This document shows, one piece after another, positions 8,544 to 17,135 of a stretch of 32,979 nt of DNA. The stretch comes from Campylobacterales bacterium (lineage in GTDB: Bacteria; Campylobacterota; Campylobacteria; Campylobacterales; JAADDG01). A program made the position numbers and the translations under genes. The stretch spans positions 1 to 32,979 of the forward strand of contig JALVCR010000117.1 of NCBI GenBank assembly GCA_027009865.1. Direction: 5' to 3'. The stretch's first letter is position 1; every line of letters starts with the position of its first letter. The notes beneath the pieces were generated by a model. That model saw nothing but the letters and a program-made list of their open reading frames with translations, was not told where the DNA came from and made no database searches.

Positions 8544-9247
8544 TTTTTTAATCTATAAATTCTTGTAATCTCGTTTGAGAAAGTGCAGGTTACCTCCTCT
8601 AAAAACTCTATCTTTTTACTATTTTCAAAAACATCTTTGCAAATTGGATAGTGATAGGCTATATAAACTCTATTTTCAAAAGTTTGATTTATTATATTCT
8701 CATACACCTTTTGCATAATCTCTTCATTAAACGGATTATAGAAAAATATCAAAGATGTATTTTTAGGAGGCTTAAAATAAGAGGCGTCCTCCAAATAGAT
8801 TTTAAAGTTTTTTACATTTAGTTTTTTTAAATTATCTATACTGATTTTATAGAGTTTTGGGGCAAATTCCACTCCTATTACCTCTTTGAAACCGAATTTA
8901 TAGGCCATATAAAGAGAAAAACCCTTTCCGCTTCCATAATCTAAAAATACTCCTTTGGTAATATTATTTTCATAATCTTTTATTCTTTGCAAAATTTCCA
9001 AAAAAGGTTTTTCTAATACGGCATGATAAGTGCTTGCGTTTTCTTTGTTTTCTCCTTTTACTTCCAAATCAAATATATTTTCCGGGCTGAAATCTACGCC
9101 TTTATATTTAAAATATAGATGTTTTTTTGCTCTTTTAAATAAGCCCTTTATTCCCTCTTTTTTTAAAACGTTTGAAAAAACTTTTATATGATGTTCTATT
9201 GAGTAATAAGAAGAGATATCAAAGTAAAAGTTTTTTGTCTTTTCCAT
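8540..9247 (-). CDS. Class I SAM-dependent methyltransferase, paralog of 5857-6597
   Basis: GVFLDYGSGKGFSLYMAYKFGFKEVIGVEFAPKLYKISIDNLKKL; shares GVDxSxEN and FNPFxExxMxKV with the paralog. Confidence 0.8.
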   Translation of the reverse strand: MEKTKNFYFDISSYYSIEHHIKVFSNVLKKEGIKGLFKRAKKHLYFKYKGVDFSPENIFDLEVKGENKENASTYHAVLEKPFLEILQRIKDYENNITKGVFLDYGSGKGFSLYMAYKFGFKEVIGVEFAPKLYKISIDNLKKLNVKNFKIYLEDASYFKPPKNTSLIFFYNPFNEEIMQKVYENIINQTFENRVYIAYHYPICKDVFENSKKIEFLEEVTCTFSNEITRIYRLKN

Positions 9248-9351
9248 AAAAATTTTCCTTTTTTTGTTTTTAATTATATCACAATATGACTCTTAAAATT
9301 TATAAAGAAGCTCTTTTTTGGTATAATTTCCAAAGTTTCAAAGGAGTTGAG

Positions 9352-10026
9352 ATGATAAGCAAATTAGAGAAAAATTTTGATGAAATTTGGGAGAGAATAG
9401 AGAAAGTTAGACTAAGAACAAATCAATATCAAATAATTAAAATTGTAGCGGTTAGCAAAAGCGTAGAGAGCGATACTATAAGAGAGTTTTACAAAATAGG
9501 CCAAAGAGCTTTTGGAGAAAATAGAGTACAGGATTTAAAAAAGAAAGCCGAAGAGTTAAAAGATATTCCAATTGAGTGGCATTTTATAGGAAGGCTTCAA
9601 AAAAATAAGATAAATCATCTTTTAGATATAAATCCCTTTTTGATTCAATCTTGCGATAGTTTTGATTTGGCTGTAGAGATAGATAAAAGAGCTAAAGTAA
9701 AGGGGAGAAAAATTAAAGCCCTTTTGCAGATAAACAGCGCAAAAGAGGAGAGTAAAGCTGGAGTTATGCCGGAAGTTGCTATTGAGGAGTATTTGAAAAT
9801 AAAAGAAAATTGTAAAAATATAGATTTAAAAGGGGTTATGACAATAGGCGCTCATACCGACAATAGAGATCTTATCAAAAAAAGTTTTGAGACTACTTTT
9901 AAAATTTTTGAATCTTTAGAGAAAGAGGGAGCAAAATATTGCTCCATGGGAATGAGCGATGATTTTGAATTGGCTATAGAGTGCGGGTCTAATATGCTTA
10001 GATTAGGGAGAATACTTTTCGATTAG
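9352..10026 (+). CDS. yggS: YggS-family PLP-binding protein (PLP homeostasis)
   Basis: AVSKSVESDTIREFYKIGQRAFGENRVQD, EWHFIGRLQKNK, GVMTIGAH, SMGMSDDFELAIECGSNMLRLGR. ATG 9352 follows AAGGAG; the TATAAT at 9322 lies inside the track ORF extension. Confidence 0.92.
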   Translation: MISKLEKNFDEIWERIEKVRLRTNQYQIIKIVAVSKSVESDTIREFYKIGQRAFGENRVQDLKKKAEELKDIPIEWHFIGRLQKNKINHLLDINPFLIQSCDSFDLAVEIDKRAKVKGRKIKALLQINSAKEESKAGVMPEVAIEEYLKIKENCKNIDLKGVMTIGAHTDNRDLIKKSFETTFKIFESLEKEGAKYCSMGMSDDFELAIECGSNMLRLGRILFD

Positions 10027-11043
10027 GCATCTTGCGATTTTGCCATCCAGGCCCCTAACAGCTTCTCCGAAAATATAAAAATCGCAGCTTCTCTCCTCTC
10101 CGTCGGCAAAAGAGACGATTCCGGATTTAAATATTCTAACCGGAAGTCCGTCATGTTTGAATTTTGCTACCTCTTGCCAATTTTCCAAATCCGTGCTTGC
10201 AAAGAGATGGACGAAATTATCTTTTGTGCCGGGTTCTTTGTCTCTTACAGTAGATATTAAATATATTCCATCTTTTAAGGTTTTAGTATAGATTATAGGT
10301 CCTGGAAAGGATCTTACTTTTGTTAAATTTTTGCTTTTTCTATCCAATTTTAGTAAATAATTATCTTCAAATTCGCTATCCATAGCCCAATATACGCTCT
10401 CTTTTGTAAAAAATGCGCTGCATCCCCTGTAAATTTGAGTTCCGTCTCCTATCCATTCCATATTTTCAAAATTTTTATCTGTTTTTATAACAAAACACTC
10501 ATCTTTATAGTCTCCGGTAAATATCCATATTTTATCTTCAAAAGAGTCGTAATAGCATCCATGAATATGTTTAATTCTGCCAGGTTCAAAAACATAGGCT
10601 TTCTCCCAGCTTTTGCCTGCGTCTTTGCTTTTGTATATGGGAACCTCTTTTCTTTTGGGATTCATTCCGTATTCCCCAAAAATAATTGTATTGCCTTTGT
10701 CCAAGACCGTAACAGATTGATGAAGAATATTTCTGCAATTTTGCAAAGTCAAAGTGTGGGTTAATCTCTCTTCCTCTTTATCATAGAAATATACTTTAGA
10801 CATTCTTATAATTATATAACCTTTTGAAGTTGGGATGACATTACATTTATCAAGTCTTAAAACTCTTCTAAATAGGCGGCTAAAAGAGAGAAGTGTTTTC
10901 CAACCGTCTTTGGGAAGTTTTATTCTCTCTTCTTTAAAACCGTTTTTTATATAAATTTTGTTGTATTTGCTTGTAATTAGAAGAGTGTCTTTATGATAGT
11001 GGACAATTTCCCGATTTATAATGTGTTTGATTTCAAATTTCAT
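10003..11043 (-). CDS. Conserved protein, sialidase/BNR beta-propeller-like
   Basis: Asp-box-like YKSKDAGKSWEKAYVF and repeated beta-rich segments (FASTDLENWQEVAKF); 346-aa ORF. Confidence 0.55.
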   Translation of the reverse strand: MKFEIKHIINREIVHYHKDTLLITSKYNKIYIKNGFKEERIKLPKDGWKTLLSFSRLFRRVLRLDKCNVIPTSKGYIIIRMSKVYFYDKEEERLTHTLTLQNCRNILHQSVTVLDKGNTIIFGEYGMNPKRKEVPIYKSKDAGKSWEKAYVFEPGRIKHIHGCYYDSFEDKIWIFTGDYKDECFVIKTDKNFENMEWIGDGTQIYRGCSAFFTKESVYWAMDSEFEDNYLLKLDRKSKNLTKVRSFPGPIIYTKTLKDGIYLISTVRDKEPGTKDNFVHLFASTDLENWQEVAKFKHDGLPVRIFKSGIVSFADGEERSCDFYIFGEAVRGLDGKIARCLIEKYSP

Positions 11044-11207
11044 TTATACACCTTTAAAGGTAAAAATTATCGTTTAAGTTAAATCGTCTTTTATTATATG
11101 GTTTTTAATATTAAAAAATTGTTATACAAGTAATATTAAATTAATTTAACTTTAGTATTTTTCACTAAAAAAATTTGAGCTAAAATTATAAAATTTAGCA
11201 AATGTTC

Positions 11208-11236
11208 TTGACAATTGATAAAAAATCGGTTATAAT
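11208..11236 (+). promoter_or_regulatory. Consensus sigma70-type promoter TTGACA-N17-TATAAT of hsp20
   Basis: TTGACA at 11208-11213 and TATAAT at 11231-11236, exactly 17 nt spacing. Confidence 0.85.
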
Positions 11237-11242
11237 TTCAGT

Positions 11243-11263
11243 GTTTAGTTTATGAGACTAAAA
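11243..11263 (+). promoter_or_regulatory. HAIR-like inverted repeat at the predicted transcription start of hsp20
   Basis: GTTTAGT-N7-ACTAAAA; perfect 6-bp arms TTTAGT/ACTAAA and the same N7 spacing as the HspR HAIR consensus CTTGAGT-N7-ACTCAAG. Confidence 0.5.
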
Positions 11264-11295
11264 GAAATTAAATAAATAACAAAAGGAGGTTTGAG

Positions 11296-11751
11296 ATGAA
11301 CATTACAAGATTTGATCCTTTCAGATTCGATCCATTCAAAGAGTTTAGAGAGATGTCAAAAGCTTTGGAGCAATTTACAAATATTGCAAATCAAGTTACA
11401 AAAAGCGAGGGAAATATTGCCAGTTTTACGCCTACCGTAAATACAAGAGAGGATGATAAAGCTTACTACATAGAAGCAGATTTGCCTGGAGTGAAAAAAG
11501 AGGATATTAATCTTGATATAAAAGATAATGTTTTAACAATTTCTGGGGAGAGAAAGCTTAAAAAAGAGGTAAAAAAAGAGGACTACTACAAAGTAGAGAG
11601 CGTTTACGGAAAATTTGAAAGAAGCTTTACTCTTCCTGATGATGTTGATGTGGATAAAATAGAAGCAAAAAGCGAAGATGGCGTATTGGAGATAACTCTT
11701 CCTAAAAAAGTTGAAGAGAAGAAACAAGCTAAAAAAATAGAAGTAAAATAA
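11296..11751 (+). CDS. Small heat shock protein, Hsp20/alpha-crystallin family
   Basis: MNITRFDPFRFDPFKEF, ADLPGVKKEDINLDIKDNVLTISGERK, GKFERSFTLPDDVD, GVLEITLPK. Confidence 0.95.
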   Translation: MNITRFDPFRFDPFKEFREMSKALEQFTNIANQVTKSEGNIASFTPTVNTREDDKAYYIEADLPGVKKEDINLDIKDNVLTISGERKLKKEVKKEDYYKVESVYGKFERSFTLPDDVDVDKIEAKSEDGVLEITLPKKVEEKKQAKKIEVK

Positions 11752-11775
11752 GAGAGATATTTTCTCTCTTATTTT
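11745..11775. terminator. Hairpin terminator of hsp20, includes its stop codon
   Basis: AAAATAAGAGAGA-TATTT-TCTCTCTTATTTT, 13-bp perfect stem. Confidence 0.75.
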
Positions 11776-11809
11776 CGTTTGCTATAATAGCGCCTAAAAA
11801 AGGCTATAT

Positions 11810-12946
11810 TTGGTTACTATTATAGGAAGCGGAATAGGGGAGAAGGATTTTTCAAAAATAGATACGGATTTAAACAGTTTCGATACAATTGTATGCGATA
11901 AAAGTTTTAAAGAAAAGAGAAAAAATCTTTTAAAACTCTCTCTAAAAGAGGCTAAAGAGTTTATCTTAAAAAATAGAGATAAAAATATAGCCTATATAGT
12001 CAGCGGTTCTCCACTTTTTTATTCAGCTGCCTCTTTTATCTGCCAAAAAATTCAAAACTGCAAAATAGTTAATAATACCTCCTCTCTTGAATATCTTCTC
12101 TTAAAACTTAAAATTCCTTTCCAGAAAGTATCCGTTTTATCTTTGCACGGAAGAGAGAAGAGCGATTTAAACGAGCTTTTAAGAGGGGAATATACTTTTA
12201 TTTTATGCGATAAAGAGAGTGTTTTTAAATTAAGAAAAGATCTCTATTGGGTTAGGGATAAGATAGAGACATATTTGGGATACAAGATGGGGTGTTTGGA
12301 TGAAGAGATTAAGAAAATAGATCTCTTTAGGGATGATTTTAATACAAAAGAGCCTCATGTTTTATTAATTAAAAGAAATTTTGAAAGAAAAGATAGCTCT
12401 TTAGATGATAAGGATTTTGAAAAAGAGAGGGGGATGATTACCAAAAAATATAAAAGAGAGCTCTCTTTGGCTCATTTAAAGCTATCTTCCAATCTTTTGC
12501 TTTGGGATGTTGGAGCGGGCAGCGGAAGCTGTTCGATAGAGGCTTTTGTCAGATTTAAAACAAGATCTATTCTTTTTGAGAAAAATCCAAAAAGAGTTGA
12601 AATGATAAAGAGAAATTTAGAAAAACATAATGTTTTAGCAGCTGAAGTTATTGAGGGAAGGGCTGAAGATTTTTTTGAAAAGAAAGCTTCTCCAGATAGA
12701 GTTTTAATCGGAGGAGGGGGAGAGGGAGTTATTAGAAAAATTCCTTTTTTGTTTGATATTTTAAATGATAAAGGAATTATTTTAATAAATTTGGTATCTT
12801 TAAAACATCTCTCTTTAGCAATTTTGATTTTGCAAGAGGCTGGGATAGATTATGAAGTTATATCCCTCTCTTTGACAACTTACAAAAATTCTCTTAAAAT
12901 AAGCGAGCCTGAGAGAGAGATTTTTTGGATAAAGATTGAGAAATGA
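11810..12946 (+). CDS. cbiET: Fused cobalt-precorrin methyltransferase CbiE/CbiT (CobL-type), TTG start
   Basis: N-terminal tetrapyrrole methylase (MVTIIGSGIGEKDF, VSGSPLFYSAASF) and C-terminal CbiT SAM domain (MITKKYKRELSLAHLKLSSNLLLWDVGAGSGSCSIEAFVRF). Confidence 0.85.
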   Translation: MVTIIGSGIGEKDFSKIDTDLNSFDTIVCDKSFKEKRKNLLKLSLKEAKEFILKNRDKNIAYIVSGSPLFYSAASFICQKIQNCKIVNNTSSLEYLLLKLKIPFQKVSVLSLHGREKSDLNELLRGEYTFILCDKESVFKLRKDLYWVRDKIETYLGYKMGCLDEEIKKIDLFRDDFNTKEPHVLLIKRNFERKDSSLDDKDFEKERGMITKKYKRELSLAHLKLSSNLLLWDVGAGSGSCSIEAFVRFKTRSILFEKNPKRVEMIKRNLEKHNVLAAEVIEGRAEDFFEKKASPDRVLIGGGGEGVIRKIPFLFDILNDKGIILINLVSLKHLSLAILILQEAGIDYEVISLSLTTYKNSLKISEPEREIFWIKIEK

Positions 12947-13659
12947 TATATTTTATAGGAGCCGGAAGCGGAGATAGCGAGCTGATTACCCTAAAGGGAT
13001 ACAAGATTTTAAAAAAAGCGGATGCCATTTTATACACCGGTTCTCTTGTTTCCAAAGAGATTTTAAATTTTTGCAAAAAAGAGGCTATTATAAAAGATTC
13101 ACAAAATATGAGTTATGAGGAGATATTCTCTTTTTTAAAAAAATATAGGAATAAAACGGTAGCGAGAGTGCATACCGGCGATCCTTCCATCTACTCTACG
13201 ATTGCCAGACAGATAGAATTTTTAGAAAAAGAGAAAATTCCTTTTAAAATTATTCCCGGAGTTACGGCAGCTTTTGCCGCGGCTGCAAGTTTGGGGATAG
13301 AATATACAATTCCTGGAGTCTCTCAGACTCTTGTTTTAACAAGGATTGAAGGAAAAACAAAAAATCCAGAGCCTCTTTATAATATTTTATCTCTAAAACA
13401 CTCCTCTTTGGTTTTTTATCTATCCATTAACTTAATAGATAAATTAAAAAAAGAGGCTTTGAAAGCTGGATATTCAAAGGATACGCCGTGTTGGGTTGTT
13501 TATAAAGCAAGCTGGATGGATGAGAAAATATTTAAAGGAACGATAGAGGATATAGGAGAAAAGGTTTCTCATATAAAGGGGATTGCTTTGATACTTTTTG
13601 GAGATTTTTTAAATCAAAAAGAGAGATACTCTTCAAAGCTTTATAAAGAGAAGAGATGA
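12943..13659 (+). CDS. cbiF: Precorrin-4/cobalt-precorrin-4 C11-methyltransferase
   Basis: MIYFIGAGSGDSELITLKGYKILKKADAILYTGSLV, VHTGDPSIYSTIARQIEFL, IPGVTAAFAAAASLGIEYTIPGVSQTL. Confidence 0.92.
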   Translation: MIYFIGAGSGDSELITLKGYKILKKADAILYTGSLVSKEILNFCKKEAIIKDSQNMSYEEIFSFLKKYRNKTVARVHTGDPSIYSTIARQIEFLEKEKIPFKIIPGVTAAFAAAASLGIEYTIPGVSQTLVLTRIEGKTKNPEPLYNILSLKHSSLVFYLSINLIDKLKKEALKAGYSKDTPCWVVYKASWMDEKIFKGTIEDIGEKVSHIKGIALILFGDFLNQKERYSSKLYKEKR

Positions 13660-14645
13660 AAATAGCAATTATTTCAATTAATGATGTAAGTTTCAAAGCG
13701 GCTTTAAGGCTTGCTTCCTTTTTAAAAAACCATGATGTTAAAATCTATAAAAAAGATAGAGATTTTATAAAGCTTGATGATATTTTAAAAGATATTTGGG
13801 AAAAAAGTGAAGCTTTGATTTTTATTATGGCTATTGGAGCTGTTGTTAGAAAAGTAGCTTCTTTGTTAAAAAATAAAAGCGAAGATCCCGCCGTTTTGGT
13901 TATGACTTTGGATCTTTTGAAAGTTGTCCCCTTGCTTGGAGGCCATCTTGGCGGAGCTAACGAGCTTTCTGTTGAAATTTGCAAAAAAATCAAAGGGTGT
14001 ATCCCTTTTATTACCACAGCTACTGATCAGATGGATGTTTTATCTTTTGATATGTTTGCCAAAGAGAGGGGATTTTTGATAGAAAATCTATTTAGACTTT
14101 CTAAAGTTTCAAACGCCCTTTTAAACGGAAAAGAGATTGAGGTGGCAACTTATGAGAATATTTTTAAATCTATTGAGAAAAAAAATAATTTGAAGTTGAT
14201 TCCTTTTGAGAGGTTAGATGAAAACAGCGTTTTAATATCCCCCTTTTCTAATCCCTTAAAGCCTCTTACCCTAAAACCTCCGCTGTTTATTGGAATCGGG
14301 TGCAATAGGGGAGTTTGCAGGGAGAAGATAAAAAGAGCTTTTTTAATTTTTTTGGAAAAATACTCTTTAAAAAGAGAACAGATAAAAGCTTTGGCCTCTT
14401 TTGAAGCCAAAAAGAGTGAAAAGGGGCTTTTGGAGTTTGCAGAAGAGTTTAAATTGGAGATAAAATTTTTCGATAAAGAGAGTATAAACTCTTTAGAGAG
14501 TGATTTTAGCCGCTCTTTTGCGAAAAAATATTTTGATATTAAGGGAGTCGCCGAACCTTCGGCTGTTTTAGCAAGCCGTTACAGGGAGCTTGTCATAAAG
14601 AAAGAATCATTTTTCAAAGAGATAACTATTGCGGGAGCAGTTTAA
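13656..14645 (+). CDS. cbiG: Cobalamin biosynthesis protein CbiG
   Basis: VVPLLGGHLGGANELS and IGIGCNRGVCREKI, VAEPSAVLAS; lies between cbiF and cbiH. Confidence 0.9.
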   Translation: MKIAIISINDVSFKAALRLASFLKNHDVKIYKKDRDFIKLDDILKDIWEKSEALIFIMAIGAVVRKVASLLKNKSEDPAVLVMTLDLLKVVPLLGGHLGGANELSVEICKKIKGCIPFITTATDQMDVLSFDMFAKERGFLIENLFRLSKVSNALLNGKEIEVATYENIFKSIEKKNNLKLIPFERLDENSVLISPFSNPLKPLTLKPPLFIGIGCNRGVCREKIKRAFLIFLEKYSLKREQIKALASFEAKKSEKGLLEFAEEFKLEIKFFDKESINSLESDFSRSFAKKYFDIKGVAEPSAVLASRYRELVIKKESFFKEITIAGAV

Positions 14646-15427
14646 TGAACAGACTTTATGTAATTTCAACAGGACCCGGAGGGTATGATTATTTAACAAG
14701 TGAGGCTTTAAGAGCGTTAAGAGAGTGCGAGGTTGTGGTCAGTTATAGAAGATATGCAAAAGATTTAAAAGAGCTTTTAAAAGATAAGGAAGTTTACACT
14801 TCCGGTATGACTAAAGAGATTCAAAGATGCAAAGATGCAATAGATTTTGCAAGAAGCGGCAAAACTACGGCGATTATCTCAAACGGGGATGTAAATGTTT
14901 TTGGAATGGCGACTTTAATAGTTGAACTTATAGATGAGATGGATTTATGGGATGAGTTGGAGGTTATCTCAATTCCGGGAGTTACGGCAGCTTTTGCCGC
15001 AGCTTCCAAATGCGGAGCCCCTTTATCTCAAGATTTTGCAATTATATCGCTTTCAGATAAATTAACAGAATTTGAAGTGATAGAGAAGAGAGTTAAAAAC
15101 TCTCTTGAAGCTGATATGGTGATAGCGATTTATAATCCCCTTTCCAAAAAGAGAATAGAGCCTTATAAAATGTTTTTAAGATATTTATCGCTCTATCCCA
15201 AGAGAGCTGTTTTGGTAGCTTCCCACATAGGAAGAGGAGAAAAAGAGCAAATTCAAGTATTAAAAGCAAAAGAGCTTGTTAAAAGAGGATATGAAAATGA
15301 GGATATTTCAATGTCCACTTTGATAATTGTGGGAAATTCCACTACAAGATTTACAAAAAACAGAAAGCTTTTAACCCCAAGGGGGTATTTGAAAAAGTAT
15401 GATTTAAACGGAGAAATTAGAGCTTAG
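14645..15427 (+). CDS. cbiH: Precorrin-3B/cobalt-factor III C17-methyltransferase
   Basis: MNRLYVISTGPGGYDYLTSEALRALRECEVVVSY, ISNGDVNVFGMA, IPGVTAAFAAASKCGAPLSQDFAIISLSD, VGNSTTRF. Confidence 0.92.
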   Translation: MNRLYVISTGPGGYDYLTSEALRALRECEVVVSYRRYAKDLKELLKDKEVYTSGMTKEIQRCKDAIDFARSGKTTAIISNGDVNVFGMATLIVELIDEMDLWDELEVISIPGVTAAFAAASKCGAPLSQDFAIISLSDKLTEFEVIEKRVKNSLEADMVIAIYNPLSKKRIEPYKMFLRYLSLYPKRAVLVASHIGRGEKEQIQVLKAKELVKRGYENEDISMSTLIIVGNSTTRFTKNRKLLTPRGYLKKYDLNGEIRA

Positions 15428-15726
15428 GCTTCTAATTGATATAGCTCTTTGAAAAGAAAAGCCTCAATTATATCTTCTATATTTCTTTGGGTAGGGGCTA
15501 TTAAAACTGGAATATTCTCCTCTATAAATGGCCAGCAGTAATCGTTTTTGCTTGGCAAAATTACCACATCTACAAAATCCTCTATCTCCTCTCTTGTTTT
15601 ATAAAAATCCATCTTTTGGATTTTTCCCTCTTTTAGCTCTAAAACTCCCCAAAATTTCGCTTCTGTAGAAAGCGTTAAAGAGGCTGTGTCGATATCGTTT
15701 GAATTTAGGGGTAAAAGTATAAGCAT
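15424..15726 (-). CDS. Hypothetical protein, 100 aa
   Basis: Complete ORF without recognised motif; 37 nt after cysQ, overlaps the cbiH end by 4 nt. Confidence 0.55.
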   Translation of the reverse strand: MLILLPLNSNDIDTASLTLSTEAKFWGVLELKEGKIQKMDFYKTREEIEDFVDVVILPSKNDYCWPFIEENIPVLIAPTQRNIEDIIEAFLFKELYQLEA

Positions 15727-15763
15727 TATTTATCCTTTTTTTGAAAAGGATTATAGCAAAAAT

Positions 15764-16513
15764 TTATAAAGCTATAAAATATGGGTTTTTTAGATTTTCT
15801 TTATTGTAAATTAGAGGTTTTCTATCTTCATATCTTACGATTTTTCTTTTGCACTCTCTAAGTATTGCATCTCCCGCGGCGGTATCCCACTCCATCGTAG
15901 GGGATAGTCTTGGATAGATATCGGCTAAATTTTCGGCCAAAAGAGCAAATTTAAGAGAGCTTCCTTTTGAGATTATCTCTATCTTTTTTTCAGTTTTTAT
16001 AGAAGATATGAAATCTTTTGTCTCTTTGGATAGATGAGAGCGGCTTGCTATAACTCTTAGAGTATTATGTTTTTTTATAAAAGGAAGAGGTTTTTCATTT
16101 TTGAAAGCTCCGCTTCCTTTTTTCGCAAAGTATAAATCTTTTAAAATGGGAGCATAAATTACTCCCAAAACCGGCTCTTGTTTATGTATCAAGGCTATAT
16201 TTACAGTAAATTCTCCGTTTCTTTTAATAAACTCTTTAGTTCCGTCAAGAGGATCTACAAGCCATAAATATTCCCACTCTTTTCTTATTTTATATGGTAT
16301 TTTAGCGCTCTCTTCAGAGATTATCGGAATTTTGGGATATAATTGATTTAGGCTTTCGCAGATTATTTTATTTGATATTAAATCGGCTTTCGTTAAAGGG
16401 GAGTTATCCTCTTTCTTTTTTACTTCAAAATTTTGATTGTATATTTTTAAAATCTCCTCTCCAGCTTCTATGGCAATGGAGGTTATCTTTTTGATATCTA
16501 TTTTATCAAGCAT
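15764..16513 (-). CDS. cysQ: 3'(2'),5'-bisphosphate nucleotidase CysQ (PAP phosphatase)
   Basis: ISEESAKIPY, LVDPLDGTKEFIKRNGEFTVNIALI, EWDTAAGDAILRE: inositol-monophosphatase superfamily motifs in CysQ form. Confidence 0.92.
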   Translation of the reverse strand: MLDKIDIKKITSIAIEAGEEILKIYNQNFEVKKKEDNSPLTKADLISNKIICESLNQLYPKIPIISEESAKIPYKIRKEWEYLWLVDPLDGTKEFIKRNGEFTVNIALIHKQEPVLGVIYAPILKDLYFAKKGSGAFKNEKPLPFIKKHNTLRVIASRSHLSKETKDFISSIKTEKKIEIISKGSSLKFALLAENLADIYPRLSPTMEWDTAAGDAILRECKRKIVRYEDRKPLIYNKENLKNPYFIAL

Positions 16514-17135
16514 CTATAATTTTCCTCTTTCTTAAAAAAGATACTATTTTATCCACGCTATCCTTTAAACTCTCTTTATGGGGTTTTATATGAATTTGCG
16601 GATTTTTAGGTTTTTCATAAGGAGAGTCTATTCCTGTAAAATCTGCAATCTCTTTATTTAAAGCCTTTTTATAGAGCCCTTTTGGATCTCTTTTAATACA
16701 GATTTCTAAAGGAGTGTCTATAAAAACTTCTATAAAATTTTTGGGATTAATAATCTCTTTTACCTTTTCTCTATCTTTTTCAAAAGGGGAGATGAAAGCT
16801 GTAATCGTTATTATTCCAGCATCCAAAAAGAGCTTAGCTACTTCCGCTATCCTTCTTATATTCTCTTGTCTATCCTTTTTGCTAAAATGTAAATCTTTAT
16901 TTAGCCCTTCTCTTATATTGTCTCCGTCCAATAAATAGGTGTGGTATTCTTTTTGGTTTAAAAAATACTCAAGTTCATTTGCAATAGTGCTTTTACCGCT
17001 TCCGCTTAAGCCTGTCAGCCATATTACGCACCCTTTTTGCTTTTTTATTTTTTCTCTATCTTCTCTTTTTACTTTATGGGGATGAGATACTATATTCTTC
17101 ACTCTTCTATCTCTTCTATCGACTTGCATCCCCAT
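16506..17135 (-). CDS. cysC: Adenylylsulfate (APS) kinase
   Basis: CVIWLTGLSGSGKSTIANELE Walker A, LLDGDNIREGLNKDL, AFISPFEKDREKV. Confidence 0.93.
   Translation of the reverse strand: MGMQVDRRDRRVKNIVSHPHKVKREDREKIKKQKGCVIWLTGLSGSGKSTIANELEYFLNQKEYHTYLLDGDNIREGLNKDLHFSKKDRQENIRRIAEVAKLFLDAGIITITAFISPFEKDREKVKEIINPKNFIEVFIDTPLEICIKRDPKGLYKKALNKEIADFTGIDSPYEKPKNPQIHIKPHKESLKDSVDKIVSFLRKRKIIDA

Noticed and set aside
10003-10026. Convergent 24-nt overlap of yggS and the BNR-like gene as a regulatory element
   Set aside because: Small convergent overlaps are common in compact genomes and no additional structure was seen.
11044-11160. Operator repeats TTAATATTAA / TAATATTA upstream of hsp20, similar to the higA palindrome
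   Set aside because: Short AT-only palindromes are expected by chance in such AT-rich intergenic DNA.
11776-11812. Cobalamin riboswitch before cbiET
   Set aside because: The space between the hsp20 terminator and the TTG start is too short and no B12-box-like sequence was seen.
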